From Cornus controversa (Eukaryota > Streptophyta > Magnoliopsida > Cornales > Cornaceae): DNA of 64,000 bases. The translations under genes and the position numbers were made by a program. Positions 46,105 to 57,702 of the stretch are shown one piece after another (positions within the stretch are counted from its first letter, which is position 1; every line of letters starts with the position of its first letter). Where the stretch lies: positions 28,220,336 through 28,284,335 of the forward strand of contig CM048849.1 in NCBI GenBank assembly GCA_026545225.1, in the 5' to 3' direction. The notes under the pieces are model-generated. The model was not told the origin of the DNA. It worked only from the letters and a program-made list of their open reading frames with translations, and ran no database searches.

Positions 46105-47740
46105 ACATATTGCTAGTCCCTTAGCAATAGAATAAAAAAAAATTAAAACAAAGAAACTACTAAATACTAACTAAACTACCCAACTCCACTTTGGTGGGAG
46201 AAGCGTTTGCATTTAGCATATGCAACAAGCCTTTAAACCCCTAGGTTCCCTCTAGTGGACGAGTATAGTCTCGTGAGGGTTTCCAGAAATGTTACCCACA
46301 AACATTCAAAATTCTGTTTCAATCACTAATTCAAAAAGAATATTACAATATATAGGTACAAACTTACATTCAAGAATAATTTCAAACTTTCAGATTCCAC
46401 AATTCAAATTAATGGTCCCCATACATAATTCACATCAACATATCTCAAAGCAACTAACTCTAGCTTCCTCGTGTAAAGTGAACTAGCATTCATCTCATAT
46501 AGCATAACCAAGCTCTGAATATATTAAGGCAGATACCCCTTCAACTCACTAGCTCCCCTTATTGAACTCATACTTCCCAACATGAATACATGACTTCTTT
46601 TTCTTTTTTTTTTTCAACATTCTTTTTTCATTACTTTATTGGTTGTGCAATGTCTTGATCTTTTAAACTTTCTGAAAGATCTATGTAGCAAGCTTTCAGT
46701 CAGTGACTCCCAAACCAGATGGCTTTAGGGCGCTAGGCTTAAAGATACCCCGAAGAACCTAATTACTCGAATCAGTCAGGCTACAAATCAAGACAACCAA
46801 TGCTCATCTTTTCTCACCCTTTCACTTTTGACGCGAACACTCCGTGCTTCCTGAGGCATAGAGGCCCGGTTACTCATGAAAAGGATCAAATTGATTTGCT
46901 TATTCATCACTTTTTTCTTCTTTTATTTTTTCTTTCTCTTCTTTTTTCTTTTTCATTGAAGTCAAGTAAAACACATTATCGGTACTCATTCTCAAGAGAT
47001 ACTAATTAATATCAAGCATATGTAACTCAATAACTCAAAACCATAGTTTATACCCCATAAGATTATGCTAGTGTGTTTGTGCATGTAAGGAAACTAAAAC
47101 TAATTACTCCAAAACATATCAATGCAAACCATGATCAAAACCACTTAATTCAAACCACAGTTTCCAAAAATTTAAAATATACCCAAAAATTACAAGTTAT
47201 GCACCTATATAAGGTACTAATCCCTTAAATAATGTCAAAACATTCTATCTAACAACAAAAACAAAAGAAAATAAATAAATAAACTAAGAAAATAAAATAA
47301 TCAAAAATCCTAAGACAAGAAGAATTTCACAAAAATTTCTCCCATAATGCAATAAAGGACAAAAATAAGGCATTGCCTCACCACCAAACTTAAACTGTAC
47401 ATTGTCCTCAATGGACACCCATTCAAGGCATAGATAAGAGTAAGAATGATGTTACCAGAAACCCGGAGTAGTGGAAAGAAAATAGAACACACCAATAGCA
47501 TGAAGGGAATGCAAGTACACCCCCAAACTTGGATGTTATAACTAGTCAAAACAAACCACTATACCCCAAAGATCAAGTGAAATAATATGGGTGAAAATAA
47601 ATATAAAAGAGAAAAATCCTAAAAAAAAATGTTTTTTTTTATAATAATAAAAATCTAACTACAGAAAGAAAAATAAAACTAAAAATAAAAATAAAAACTG
47701 AGAATAAAATAAAATACAAAAGATAGTTACCTTCCTGTCA
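46105..47740 (-). other. non-coding 3' stretch of element B
   Basis: Between third ORF and LTR. No coding signal. It matches 60-900 of the window in several phrases, which identifies element A as the same broad family. Confidence 0.65.
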
Positions 47741-50164
47741 AGGATGTGGTGGTGACAGAGCATCTGGATCCAAGTTCGCCTGGCGCATCAGTGCACGCAG
47801 CATCCTTCTCATCTCTAGTTGATCCTAGCGAGTTTCACGAAAGTGATCCGTCATCTCAGTCCTCATTACTCCAAACTGTGTGGAAACCTCTATCTATAAG
47901 GTGCCAAACTGGGCTGTCAACCAAGCAATTTGTCCCTCTAAATAATGATAATCATAGCCACCAGCTTGTGCATGTACCTCCTCTTCCTCTGTTTCCATCT
48001 CCTTTGGATCTTCCACCGGTGGTGGTATATCTATAGGTTCCCCTCCCTAGGGTAATCGAGACACTTCACCAGGCGCAACTATGACTCTCTGGTGCATATG
48101 AGATCAGCTCAAATTCCAGTCATGCGAGCCATAATGAATATCATGTGGAAAGGCAAGCTCGTCTTTATGGACTGCATATCCCTATGCAATAAGCGACTGA
48201 TGAAGGATAGTAGGGAATGGAAACTGCCAGTCACTTGCACTATCCGGTGCCTTGGCCACAACATTGGAATAGAACTTTTCCATCTAGCCCCAGACAATCT
48301 GTGAGATTGACAGCCAATGCCTAAAATGTATGGCATATAAGGATCTAAGGAACTCTTGATGTCTCTCGATTTTATGTCCAATGGGACATATATTTTTGAG
48401 TAAAATAGCATCGAGGAAGCATAAGTGATTTGGCATAGAAGACTTGGAAGCTGCATTCCTTTTCGGCCTAAAAAATTGATTAGCACACAAACGTGCAACC
48501 AAATTATCCACTGACAAATCGTCGGGTAGAGGAGTATAGATATGAGTTAAATCATCTGGGCACTCATGAGGACAACCCATGGCAATATCAATAGATGACA
48601 TATCCACCCGAACTACTGTTCCATTTACTGAAGAAATAAGCACATCCCACTCATCAGGTTTTGGAATTAAGTTTTGATAAAATACCTTCACAAGCCTCGG
48701 GTAGATAGTAGAAGAGAGTGGAACAAAAATTGATGCCGACCTATGGACGACGGATGTCAAAAATCCCCCATCGTGTCTCAGAAAACATACCATAGAGTTC
48801 GGCGATGTCAAACGTTGTTTCATAGTTCAAGGCCCTTGGATGCTATCTCTCATGAATACCTTCTCGGTGAGATCTCGAGGAACTGGTGTGACATATAAAT
48901 TTGTAATTGGCATATTTCGGTGATCAAAACCTGAATGATCGAGTTGTAAGTTTCATGATATTTTATGTAACCAATCATCGACATCTTCGAGCTGACACTC
49001 AAGTGCATAGAAGCCGACAAATCAGTTAGAACACCATATAGTACAGGTAAGTATGTGAGCACACTCTGCACTTTTTAGTTCCGAGCCTATTTTGAAAAAC
49101 CAGGGGTTAAATGAAAAGTTTAGGGTTTTTCAAAGTAGGACCGGTCCCCAATATTTAGGACCGGTCCAACTTTTCTCGGTAAGATAGGTTTTACAGGTTT
49201 TCAAAAAGTCCCACCGGTCCTATTTATTTGGCACCGGTCCAACTTAGCCTATTCCAAATAGGAAATAAATTTTGACGAAAATTCTGATTCCTATTGGGTT
49301 TGAAACTTCTAGGAAAGTTCTATTTTGGTATTTAACTTCTTTTCCAAGTAGAATTAGGACTTCCTTGCCTATATATATGTATCCATATTTTCTCTACAAT
49401 GGTGTGAAAAAGAAGCCCTGAAATATTAGTTTTAAAGAGAGAAAGTATATACATAATAATTAGGGTTTATATATTTTTAAGAACACACATCCATACTACA
49501 CGAGTGATTTTAGGATGGTGTTTTACTTCTGATTAGCTGCTCAGAGACTGCATCAAATCTATTTGCTGATCAGAACATTGGATTGAAGGTTCTTCGCTTG
49601 CTTGCTTACTTGCTGAGGAAGAAAGGTGACCAGATTGCACTACGAAGGGAACAAAATACTTGCTGAGTATTTTGGTTCTTCCAGCAACCTTTCTGTAAGG
49701 GTGGTGATGTTAGCCGGAAGTCTGCAGCAGTTGGACGTGTTGTCGCAATCATAAGCCTGAGGTGTTCCGCATCAGATCCTTGTCAGAGTGAAGAGGGGTG
49801 TGAGACTGAGACAGAGTCAGTTGTACTTTGCTTCATCATAGTGAATTGGTTCCCTGAGGCGTGCCGCCTCCCTCCGTGGTTTTTCCCGCCTTGGGTTTCC
49901 ACATATATCTGGTGCATTCTTTTCTTTACTTGCACTTTACTTATTTGCTTGCTTTAATTGTTTAATTAATTGGACTTAAAATTGAATTAATTAAAAATTA
50001 AGCAAACGAGCAAGTGATCCTATTCACCCCCCTCTAGATTCTAAAATACTTTTCGCAACCGCTTCCGCACCGCGCAACTCACAACTGGGTGTCGGATCAT
50101 GCCTCACTCGGCGAGGATTTCGTGAACTTGAAGCACCTTGGTGACTTGCTCTCTTTGGTGCCAT
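47741..50164 (-). pseudogene. third ORF of element B, interrupted by a solo LTR
   Basis: Start ATG at 50,164 (MAPKRASHQGASSSRN). The larger part lies at 47,741-48,886, including TIYPRLVKVFYQNLIP, DEWDVLISSVNGTVVRVDMS, MGCPHECPDDL, NHLCFLDAILLKNICP and EFLRSLYAIHF. These resemble the plant putative transposon-protein core (L-FY-NL, V-G-V, A-lW-l-P, lyai). A 1,197 bp solo LTR separates the first residues from the rest. It is a fossil with further breaks; function unknown. Confidence 0.55.
48887..50083 (+). mobile_element. solo LTR of the F family, target duplication ACTGG
   Basis: Reads TGTGACATAT to CAACTCACA on the plus strand, i.e. opposite to F, and is 1,197 bp like the F 3' LTR. ACTGG lies on both sides (48,882-48,886 and 50,084-50,088). 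No internal sequence, so it formed by LTR-LTR recombination after insertion. It is very similar to both F LTRs and carries the GGACCGGTCC cluster at 49,138-49,245. Confidence 0.9.
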
Positions 50165-51053
50165 AGAAATAGAAAAAGTTTGGTTGAGAAATTAAACCAA
50201 ACATTTGGCGTACACAATAAAATTGTATCCTTCAACCTCTTCTTTTCAGCACTTTTTCCACTCAAATCAAAAAATTGAATTCACCAATTTTATCCCCCAA
50301 ACTTGGTCTTCAAAAGCCCTCAAAAAGATTTGCACAATTTTGCCAAAGAAAAACTTCACTTACTTTGATGTAGAACTTGAAAAAGTGAAAGCTTCCTTGA
50401 GAACTAGTGATGATCAATCCGGTTTTGATATTGATGTTAATGATGATCAATGATAATTACTTGTTTAAGAATCACCAATTGAAGAAAATAAATTCCCAGT
50501 TGAAGTAGGAGTCAAATTATGGCTCAAAGAGGTTAAGGAAGCAAGTAGTAGCATCAAAATAGGAGAGGTGGGCTTTAAATACCAAGAATTTTCGGGCAGC
50601 CCACATTTTACCCTTGGGCGATCGATTCCCCTTAGGGTGGGAGATTGATCGCCCACCTTCTGGTCATCCCCACTTGAAAAATTGAAGGGGCGATCGATCC
50701 CCCTCCACTGGGGCAATCGATCCCCCTCTTGTTGGCCTGTTTGACCCTCCATCGCCCAAGGTCAATCGGGAGTTGTAATTTTTGAGTATTCATCACCCAA
50801 GGTCGATCGAGAGCACGTTTTTCACTCATCTTGAGTCCAAATACCTCGGTACACCTCTTGGCATCCTCCGAAAGCAACTTATACATCAAAAACTCAAAGA
50901 AAAAACATTAAAACGTAACTAGAATTGAAAGAAAACTTAAGAAAACTAAAAATTAAAATTAAAATCAAAGAAGACTAAAGAAATTAAAGGATAGAAATAC
51001 ATTAAAAACCTACAATTTAACGTCCGTAGGGGACGATCAACTCTCTAAATGGA
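50165..51053 (-). other. spacer between RNase H and third ORF of B, with GATCGATC repeats
   Basis: No integrase or other gene seen. 50,618-50,815 contains about six variants of GCGATCGATCCCC, some paired as inverted halves around CCCTTAGGG or CCACTGG. The open frames here (RGIDRP repeats) are produced by the repeats. Confidence 0.6.
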
Positions 51054-52404
51054 TTAAGTCGGATAGACGGGATCTGTCAAGTCGACGGACTCTACGTCTC
51101 TTCTTGGCACAAATCCTTCTGCACAATGCTTCAACCTTTGCCCATTTACTTTCATCTCACAAATTCCAAATAATTGTTCATCCAGAAATGAGTCTCGAAT
51201 AGGTAATGCATCGAACACTGGCTCAAACTCAATATGGGATAAATGATCCGCGACCACATTCTCTATCCCCTTTTTGTCTTTTATTTCCAAATTGAATTCT
51301 TGCAAAAATAAAATCCACAAATAAGATGCGGTTTGGTTTCTTTCTTGGCCAATAAGTGTCTCAATGCTGCATGATCAGAGTAGACAACCACCTTGGACCT
51401 AATAAATAAGAACGAAACTTGTCTAAGGCAAATACTATAACTAGAAGCTCTTTCTCTGTGGTTGTATAATTGAGTTGGGCATCAGAGAGAGTCTTACTAG
51501 CATAATAGATGACATATGGTCGTTTCTCTTCTCTTTGTCCCAACACTGCTCCCACTACATAATCAGAGGCATCACATATGATTTCAAAAGGTAGAGCCCA
51601 TTTTGGAGATTGCATGATTGGTGTAGATGATAATAAAGACCGAAGCTTTTCAAAAGCTTGCACACATTCTTCATCAAAGGTAAATGGAACATCTTTAGAT
51701 AACAAATGGCACAATGGTCGAGCAATTTTACTAAAATCCTTGATAAATCTTCTATAGAACCCAGCATGGCCTAAGAAAGATCGAACTTGTCTTACTGAAG
51801 TTGGACGAGGCAGAGTTGTAATTAGGTCGATCTTTGATTTATCAACTTCAATGCCTCTCTCTGAAACAATATGGCCCAACACAATACCCTCTTTCACCAT
51901 GAAATGGCTCTTCTCCCAACTAAGTACCAAATTCCGTTCTCGACACCTTTGAAGCACAAGTGATAAATTGCTCAAACAATTTTTAAAGGATGATCTAAAA
52001 ATAGAGAAGTCATCCATGAACACCTCCAAGAATTTTTCCACCATGTCAGAAAAGATGGCGATCATACACCTCTGGAATGTCGCCGGACCATTACATAGTC
52101 CGAATGGCATACGACGAGAAGCAAAAGTACCAAAGGGACAAGTGAAAGTAGTCTTCTCTTGATCTTCTGGATCAATAGCCACTTGGTTATAACCAGAGTA
52201 GCCATCCAGAAAGCAATAATAGCTCTGACCAGCTAACCTTTCGAGTATTTGATCAACGAATGGAAGAAGGAAGTGATCCTTCCTTGTCACGGAATTGAGC
52301 TTTCTGTAATCAATGCAAACACGCCAACCTATAGTAGTACGTTGTGGAACAAGTTCTCCCATAGATTTAGGGACAAAGGTAAGACCAGACTTCTTAGGAA
52401 CCAC
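51054..52404 (-). pseudogene. reverse transcriptase and RNase H of B
   Basis: 52,404-51,361 holds RT from RVCIDYRKLNSVTRKDHF through FLDGYSGYNQVAIDPEDQ, RMPFGLCNGPATFQRCM and the catalytic FMDDFSIF. RNase H follows (CDASDYVVGAVLGQ, YYASKTLSDAQLNYTTTEKE). 51,054-51,320 is the RNase H end (LLFLQEFNLEIKDKKG-like text, VVADHLSHIE). The FMDDFS form and phrasing are typical of Athila. RT copies RNA into DNA in the particle. Broken copy. Confidence 0.85.
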
Positions 52405-52515
52405 TTATGTAGGACTCCCCCATGTGCTATCAGAAATTGGATAAATAATACATGCATCAAGTAACTTGACAACCTCTTTTTTTACCACCTCCTTCATGTT
52501 GCTGTTTAGTCACCT

Positions 52516-53391
52516 CTATGCCTCTCTAGATGGTTTACATCCTTCTTTCAGATGAATTTTGTGCATACAAATTGAGGGATCAATGCCCTTAAGATCAGCA
52601 ACACTCCACCCAATTGCTTTACGATGTTGATATAAGACCTCTACTAAGCTCTTTTCTTGAGTTTCTATCAGATCAGAGGCAATTATAACAGGAAGAGTTT
52701 TCTGTGCCCCCAAAAATACATACTTTAACTTGTCAGGCAAAGGCTTCAACTCTAATGATGGAGGGGACTCAAATGAAGGCACTAGGGGAGTGCTAGAGAG
52801 AGAAGGTAGTGGCTCAATTGGAATTCTCTATGGTGGAGTATTCTGAATAGCATCCACTTCCAACATAGAATTCACCTCTTCACACAACATTTCATCCTTA
52901 ATTTTTTCAAAGTCATAAAGAGACTTACATACCTCCAAGGTGTTTCGAGATATAGAGGATGACACAAATTCCTCTACACATTCATCAATATCATCCATGC
53001 AGAACACATCACTCTAATCTGGAGGATGTTGGATATCATTGAACACATTAAGCTTGACATTCATGTTGCCAAATGAAATATTAATGATCCCTGACCTACA
53101 ATTTATGGAAGCATCAACAGTAGCTAAGAAAGGTCAACCAAGGAGAACTGGAATGTGCCTCTTCGGATTATGAACTAGCTCAGTGTCAAGTACAATGAAA
53201 TCAACAGGAAAGTAGAACTTGTCTACTTTAATGAGCACATCTTCAATGATTCCTCGGGGTTGCTTTGTTGATCTGTCTGCAAATTCCAATACCACCGAGG
53301 TAGGCTTCAATTCTCCCAAGCCCAATTGTAAGTAGACTGAATAGGGTAGCAAATTCACACTTGCACCCAAATCAAGAAATGCTTTAACCAC
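52516..53391 (-). pseudogene. protease and PR-RT linker of B
   Basis: Aspartic protease at 53,134-53,391: FLDLGASVNLLPYSVYLQLG, then RGIIEDVLIKVDKFYFPVDF. The usual catalytic D-G/S-A triplet appears as DLGAS, as is common in Athila. 52,516-52,782 is the conserved pre-RT segment (KYVFLGAQKTLPVIIASDL, IGWSVADLKGIDPSICMHKI). Broken. Confidence 0.8.
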
Positions 53392-53457
53392 ATGGTGTTC
53401 CCCAATGATGCATGAGATAGTTGAGGCACCAGGATCTTTATACTTGGGAGGAGTGCA

Positions 53458-55100
53458 CTACTGAATTATAAAACTCACTTGTTGGGGCAGCATCACTTTC
53501 TTTGGCACATGGCGTTTAGAACGCCTTTTCTGAGTGCACAAGTCCTTCAAAAATTTAGCATAAGGAGGAATTTGCTTGATGGCATCAAGGAGTGGCAAAT
53601 TAATCTTTACTTGTTGAAACACCTCCATCATGTCATGCAGCTTATCCCCTTGCTTCCCCAATTTAGATACTTCAAGGAAACGTTGTGGGAAAGGAGCCTT
53701 GGGCTCATATGGAATTTTAGCACTTGGACTTGTAGTCACTTTTTCTTCTTCTTTCTTCTCACCCACCTTATTATCAATTATTTTCCCACTCCTCAAAGTG
53801 GTAATGGCTTGAACTTGCATATGGTGTGGGTTGTTTGTGGAAGCTTGCCTCCCTCGTGGATTAGCAATTGGTTGACTAGGGAGCTTCCCTTCTTCTCTTT
53901 TACTTAATGAAGTGGCAAGCTATCCAAACTGAGATTCCAGTTTGGCAATGGATTGAGAATGAGAGTGCACTACCTGAACTGTAGATTGTACTGTTGCTGT
54001 CGTAGCTTGCACTGTCTCTATAAGATAATCAAGCTTGTCAAATTTGGACAAGGTAAATGTCAGGTTGTCTTCAACGGCAGAAATTCTTTGTGCCATAAGA
54101 CTTTGTGTTTGATATTGCTGTTGAGGTACAAAAGTCCTAGGTTGATATGATGGTTGCATGGCTGCCCCTTGGTTACTTTAAGAAAAACCAGGATGATTCC
54201 TCTATGTGGGATTATAAGTATTACCTCGTAGAGGATTCATTGGTCTAGTGAATGTAGCTTGGACTTGTTCATGTTGAACATCAGAAAATTGCCCCATTGA
54301 AGGATAATTGCTCACATTATGCATAGGACATGAGCAAAATTCACAAGGGCCTTGTAATGAAGAATTTGAAGTAGAAGGAGTTTGATTGGTAGCCATAATT
54401 ACTACTACCTTCTATGCAATTAGATCATTATCATTGGCATAGCTTCTGAAGCACCAACCTCAAAAATCCCATCAGTCTTCCTTGTAGTGGCAGGTCTGCT
54501 AGAACGAGTAGAGGACACATATTGTAGAGATTTGTCACTAAGATTTTCAAATAAGGTCCAGGCCTCTTCTTCACTCTTCAACATAAAAGTGCCTCCACAA
54601 GATGCAACAACCATCTGTCTGTTGGCTTCTGTCAACCCTTCATGAAAACTCTGCACTAGTTGCCACTTAGGAACTTGATGATGGGGACACTTCCTAAGAA
54701 GGTCCTTGAATCTTTCCCATGTCTCATAAAATTGTTCCCCCTCATGTTGGGAGAAACCAGTGATAGCACGTCTGAACTGATTGGTCTTCCCTATCAGAAA
54801 ATACTTGTTGAGAAACTTATGTTGTATCTGAGTCCAAATCGTAATAGTTGTGGATTTTGGTAGTTGAGCACACTTCAATGAAGTCATCGAGATGCTTGTA
54901 AGGGTCTTCTTGAGTTAGCCCAAAATAAGATGGTAGGATCTAAATAATGCTGGACTTGATCTCATAATTCTGTGCTGTGACATTAGGTAGTTGAAAACCC
55001 GCTGGTGAGGTATATGTCTCAAGACCATAGTAGTCCCTAATCAATCTAGCCCTTTCTTCATCAGCATTAGGAACAAGCTTGTTATTCCTCTCTTCTGCCG
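53458..55100 (-). pseudogene. gag of element B
   Basis: Capsid-like text from 55,100 (NNKLVPNADEERARLIRDYY) through 54,420-54,887 (KTNQFRRAITGFSQHEGEQF, ETWERFKDLLRKCPHH, WQLVQSFHEGL). Then Pro/Gln-rich and Ser/Thr-rich parts with CEFCSCPMHNVSNYPS near 54,330, a zinc-knuckle-like remnant, and TLRSGKIIDNKVGE at 53,800, a standard Athila gag C-terminal motif. Broken in several places. Confidence 0.8.
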
Positions 55101-55215
55101 TGTGTGAGTGTGACTAAAAAAGTATATCAATTAAAAATTTCCACAGTTTGCAATAGATCGAATTCCTTACAGAATAGGGCTATCGAAAGGGGTATCGTAC
55201 CTCAGGGATTATGTT
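55101..55215 (-). repeat. fragment of B-type LTR at the junction with element C
   Basis: 115 bases matching 44,591-44,705 (GTATATCAATTAAAAATTTCC, GAATTCCTTNCAGAATAGGG-type text). It abuts gag on one side and element C at 55,216 on the other. If C inserted here, the rest of this LTR should lie beyond 64,000. Confidence 0.75.
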
Positions 55216-56496
55216 TGGTGTGGCTAAACTCGGATTATATTGTAAGCTTAATTTTACCCTTTTTATCAAAATGTAATTTAACCACTCGCAAGAGCACGAA
55301 TCTTTGTAGATAAGGTTCTATATAGAGGGTATCGATCCCACGAGGACTAGTAGCAATTGTCTTAAAGAAAGATTAATTCCACTTTAATCCTAAAAATAGG
55401 TTTTTGAATTTTTGTTTATAAACTATTGCATGAATGAAATGACAATAAAATTAAAGAGTAAAGGATAGGAGAGAGAACTAGGGTTGGTTTCCACCACTAG
55501 CCGTTCACATGTTCATAAGTGTAGCAAGCATAGGATTCATTAATTAAATGCCTAACAATGTCATTAGGCTTGTGACCTCAATGACATATCAAAAGATCAA
55601 TGTGTTTGTCCACCTATCATAATCCATCTTCAATAAGCATAGCTCTTCAACCTAACTAACTATCTAATTACCCTACTCTCTAAGTGAACCTACATGCATC
55701 CAAGCTACCTCATCTTCGCATGGTTTATACAAACAAACACAACACATTCAATTAAACACCATTATCTAGCCATCATTTGCACTTCTTGTGGAATATGGAA
55801 ATGTTGTGCATTCAAATGACAAAATCTACTCTAAGACAAGAATAAACTCCATATCAAATGAATATATAGAAGAAATTTATTAGTGTACATGATCACTAGG
55901 CTAAATAATCAACATTTAATTACAAATCCCAAGAGCTACAAAAATGAACATGTTTACATGGCTAGGGGCTTCAACAACACCCTAGTATAGAAGTTAGTTG
56001 CTCATGGTTGCCTTGCACTCTTCCATTAATGGAGAAGATGAAGCTTCTTGGTCTGGTTCAGCTCCTTCTCCTCTCTCCCGAAAGTCTCTCCTCCCTTTCG
56101 TCTGATGTGTGTTGAGAGATATATGAGATATTTGGCTTTTTGGTGCTTTAAGGCTCCTTATTCAACCTTGGGGCCCACCATATATATGTATATATCAATA
56201 TATATATCCCTTGTATCAAGAAGGTCCCCACGGGTCTTGTTCAAGTCAGACAATCCCCCTAAGTCGTGCAAAAAGGGAGATTTTGTTGCAAGTGGGAGAG
56301 CAGGTGAGCAAGTGGGCAAGTGGCTTCTGCAGAATCTCGATCAATCGAGATTAGATCTCGATTGATCGAGATTTCGATCAATCAAAATAAGATCTCGATC
56401 AATCGAGATCTCGATTGATTGAGATCAACATCTCGATTGATCGAGATGCCTTTGGCTACATTTCTGATTTTTGTTCTTCAGCTGCAAATAACCTCA
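55216..56496 (-). repeat. left LTR of C (3' LTR of the complete unit)
   Basis: The inner TG is set by homology with 61,222, where the PBS marks the LTR end. The outer end near 56,496 is an estimate, chosen because minus-strand TGAGGTTATT follows the purine-rich GTGAAAGGAGCAAAG. The U3 side contains the ATCTCGATCAATCGAGAT cluster and TA-rich promoter-like DNA at 56,181-56,215. Confidence 0.65.
56334..56447. repeat. palindrome cluster in left LTR of C
   Basis: Five near-perfect copies of the 18 bp palindrome ATCTCGATCAATCGAGAT or its variant, alternately arranged, within 114 bases. Adjacent copies could form nested hairpins. Confidence 0.9.
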
Positions 56497-56599
56497 AACT
56501 TTGCTCCTTTCACTACAATACCTGCAAAACATCAAAAACACAAAAATACCGTAAACATATCTTGGTAAACGCAAAAATGGAACTAACATATGCAATAAA

Positions 56600-57702
56600 G
56601 AGGGTTCAAATACATAAATGACAAAGAGTTATTCATCCGGGAAGGATTCACAAACTAGAATAGAATTATGGAGGGATTCGACAAGAATTCTAGAAAGGTG
56701 GTCAGCTACCACATTTTTAGTTCCCTTTTTATCTCTAATCTCAAAATTGAACTCTTGTAGCAAGAGTATCCATCGGATCAACCTAGGCTTGGTGTCCTTT
56801 TTGGCCAAAAGATGCCGGAGGGCAGCATGGTCCGAATAGACAATGACTTTTGAACCTAATAAATAAGCTCAAAACTTGTCTAATGCAAATACTACCGCAA
56901 GCAACTCCTTTTTCGTTGTGGTATAATTGATTTGAGCCTCGGAAAGGGTTTTACTTGCGTAGTAGATGACATATGACAATTTGTCTACTCGTTGCCCTAA
57001 GACCGCACCTATGGCATAATCGGATGCATCACACATGATCTCAAATGGGAGATCCCAATTTGGAGGGATTAGAATTGGAGCGGTTGTGAGCATGGTGTGG
57101 AGTTTTTCAAAAGCATTAAGGCACGCTTCATCAAAGGTAAAGCAAGACTCTTTTTCAAGAAGGCGACACAAAGGCCGAGAGATCTTGCTAAAGTCCTTGA
57201 TGAAACGGCGATAAAAGCCCGCATGCCCAAGTAATGAACGAATCTCTCTCACCGTTGATGGTGGAGGAAGTTTAGAAATGAGTTCAACCTTGGCTCTGTC
57301 AACCTCTATTCCCCTCTTAGACACAATGTGCCCCAGGACAATACCCTCTTGAACCATAAAATGGCTCTTTTCTCAACTAAGAATTAGGTTGGTCTCTCAA
57401 CATCGTTTGAGAACATGGGATAGGTTTTGGAGGCATGATTCAAATGAAGGCCCAAAAATGGAAAAATCATCCTTTAACACCTCCAAGAATTTTTCCACCA
57501 TGTCCGAGAAGATAGACATCATACACCGTTGAAAAGTTACCGGTGCATTGCACAACCCAAAGGGCATGCGTCTATAAGCAAATGTGCCAAAGGGACATGT
57601 AAAGGTGGTTTTCTCTTGGTCCCTCGGGTCTATAACAACCTGATTATAGCCGAAATATCCATCTAAAAAGCAATAAAAACTTTTTCCGGCTAATCTCTCC
57701 AA
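56600..57702 (-). pseudogene. RT end and RNase H of C, first unit
   Basis: 57,397-57,702 holds RT palm text (FLDGYFGYNQVVIDPRDQ, RMPFGLCNAPVTFQRCM, DDFSIFGPSF). 56,869-57,357 holds RT thumb and RNase H start (GIVLGHIVSKRGIEVDRA, FLGHAGFYRRFIKDFS-like text, CDASDYAIGAVLGQ). 56,600-56,800 holds the RNase H end ([29 protein letters not shown]). No integrase follows before the LTR. Broken. Confidence 0.85.

Larger units (their letters stand above)
44591..55100 (-). mobile_element. Athila-like Ty3/gypsy element B
   Basis: Minus-strand fossil about 10.5 kb long. From right to left: gag, protease, RT/RNase H, a spacer with GATCGATC repeats, a third ORF of putative transposon-protein type, a 1.6 kb non-coding stretch, a polypurine tract and the 3' LTR. 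I recognise no integrase. At the right end, gag text runs directly into a short piece of the same LTR (55,101-55,215) without a recognisable PBS or leader, so the 5' side is rearranged. A solo F-type LTR lies inside the third ORF, and element C abuts the LTR piece. Several breaks; older than its insertions. Confidence 0.75.

Noticed and set aside
50465-50889. Minus-strand ORFs with repeated RGIDRP words
   Set aside because: The repeated word is the translation of the GATCGATCCCC palindrome cluster, not a conserved protein.
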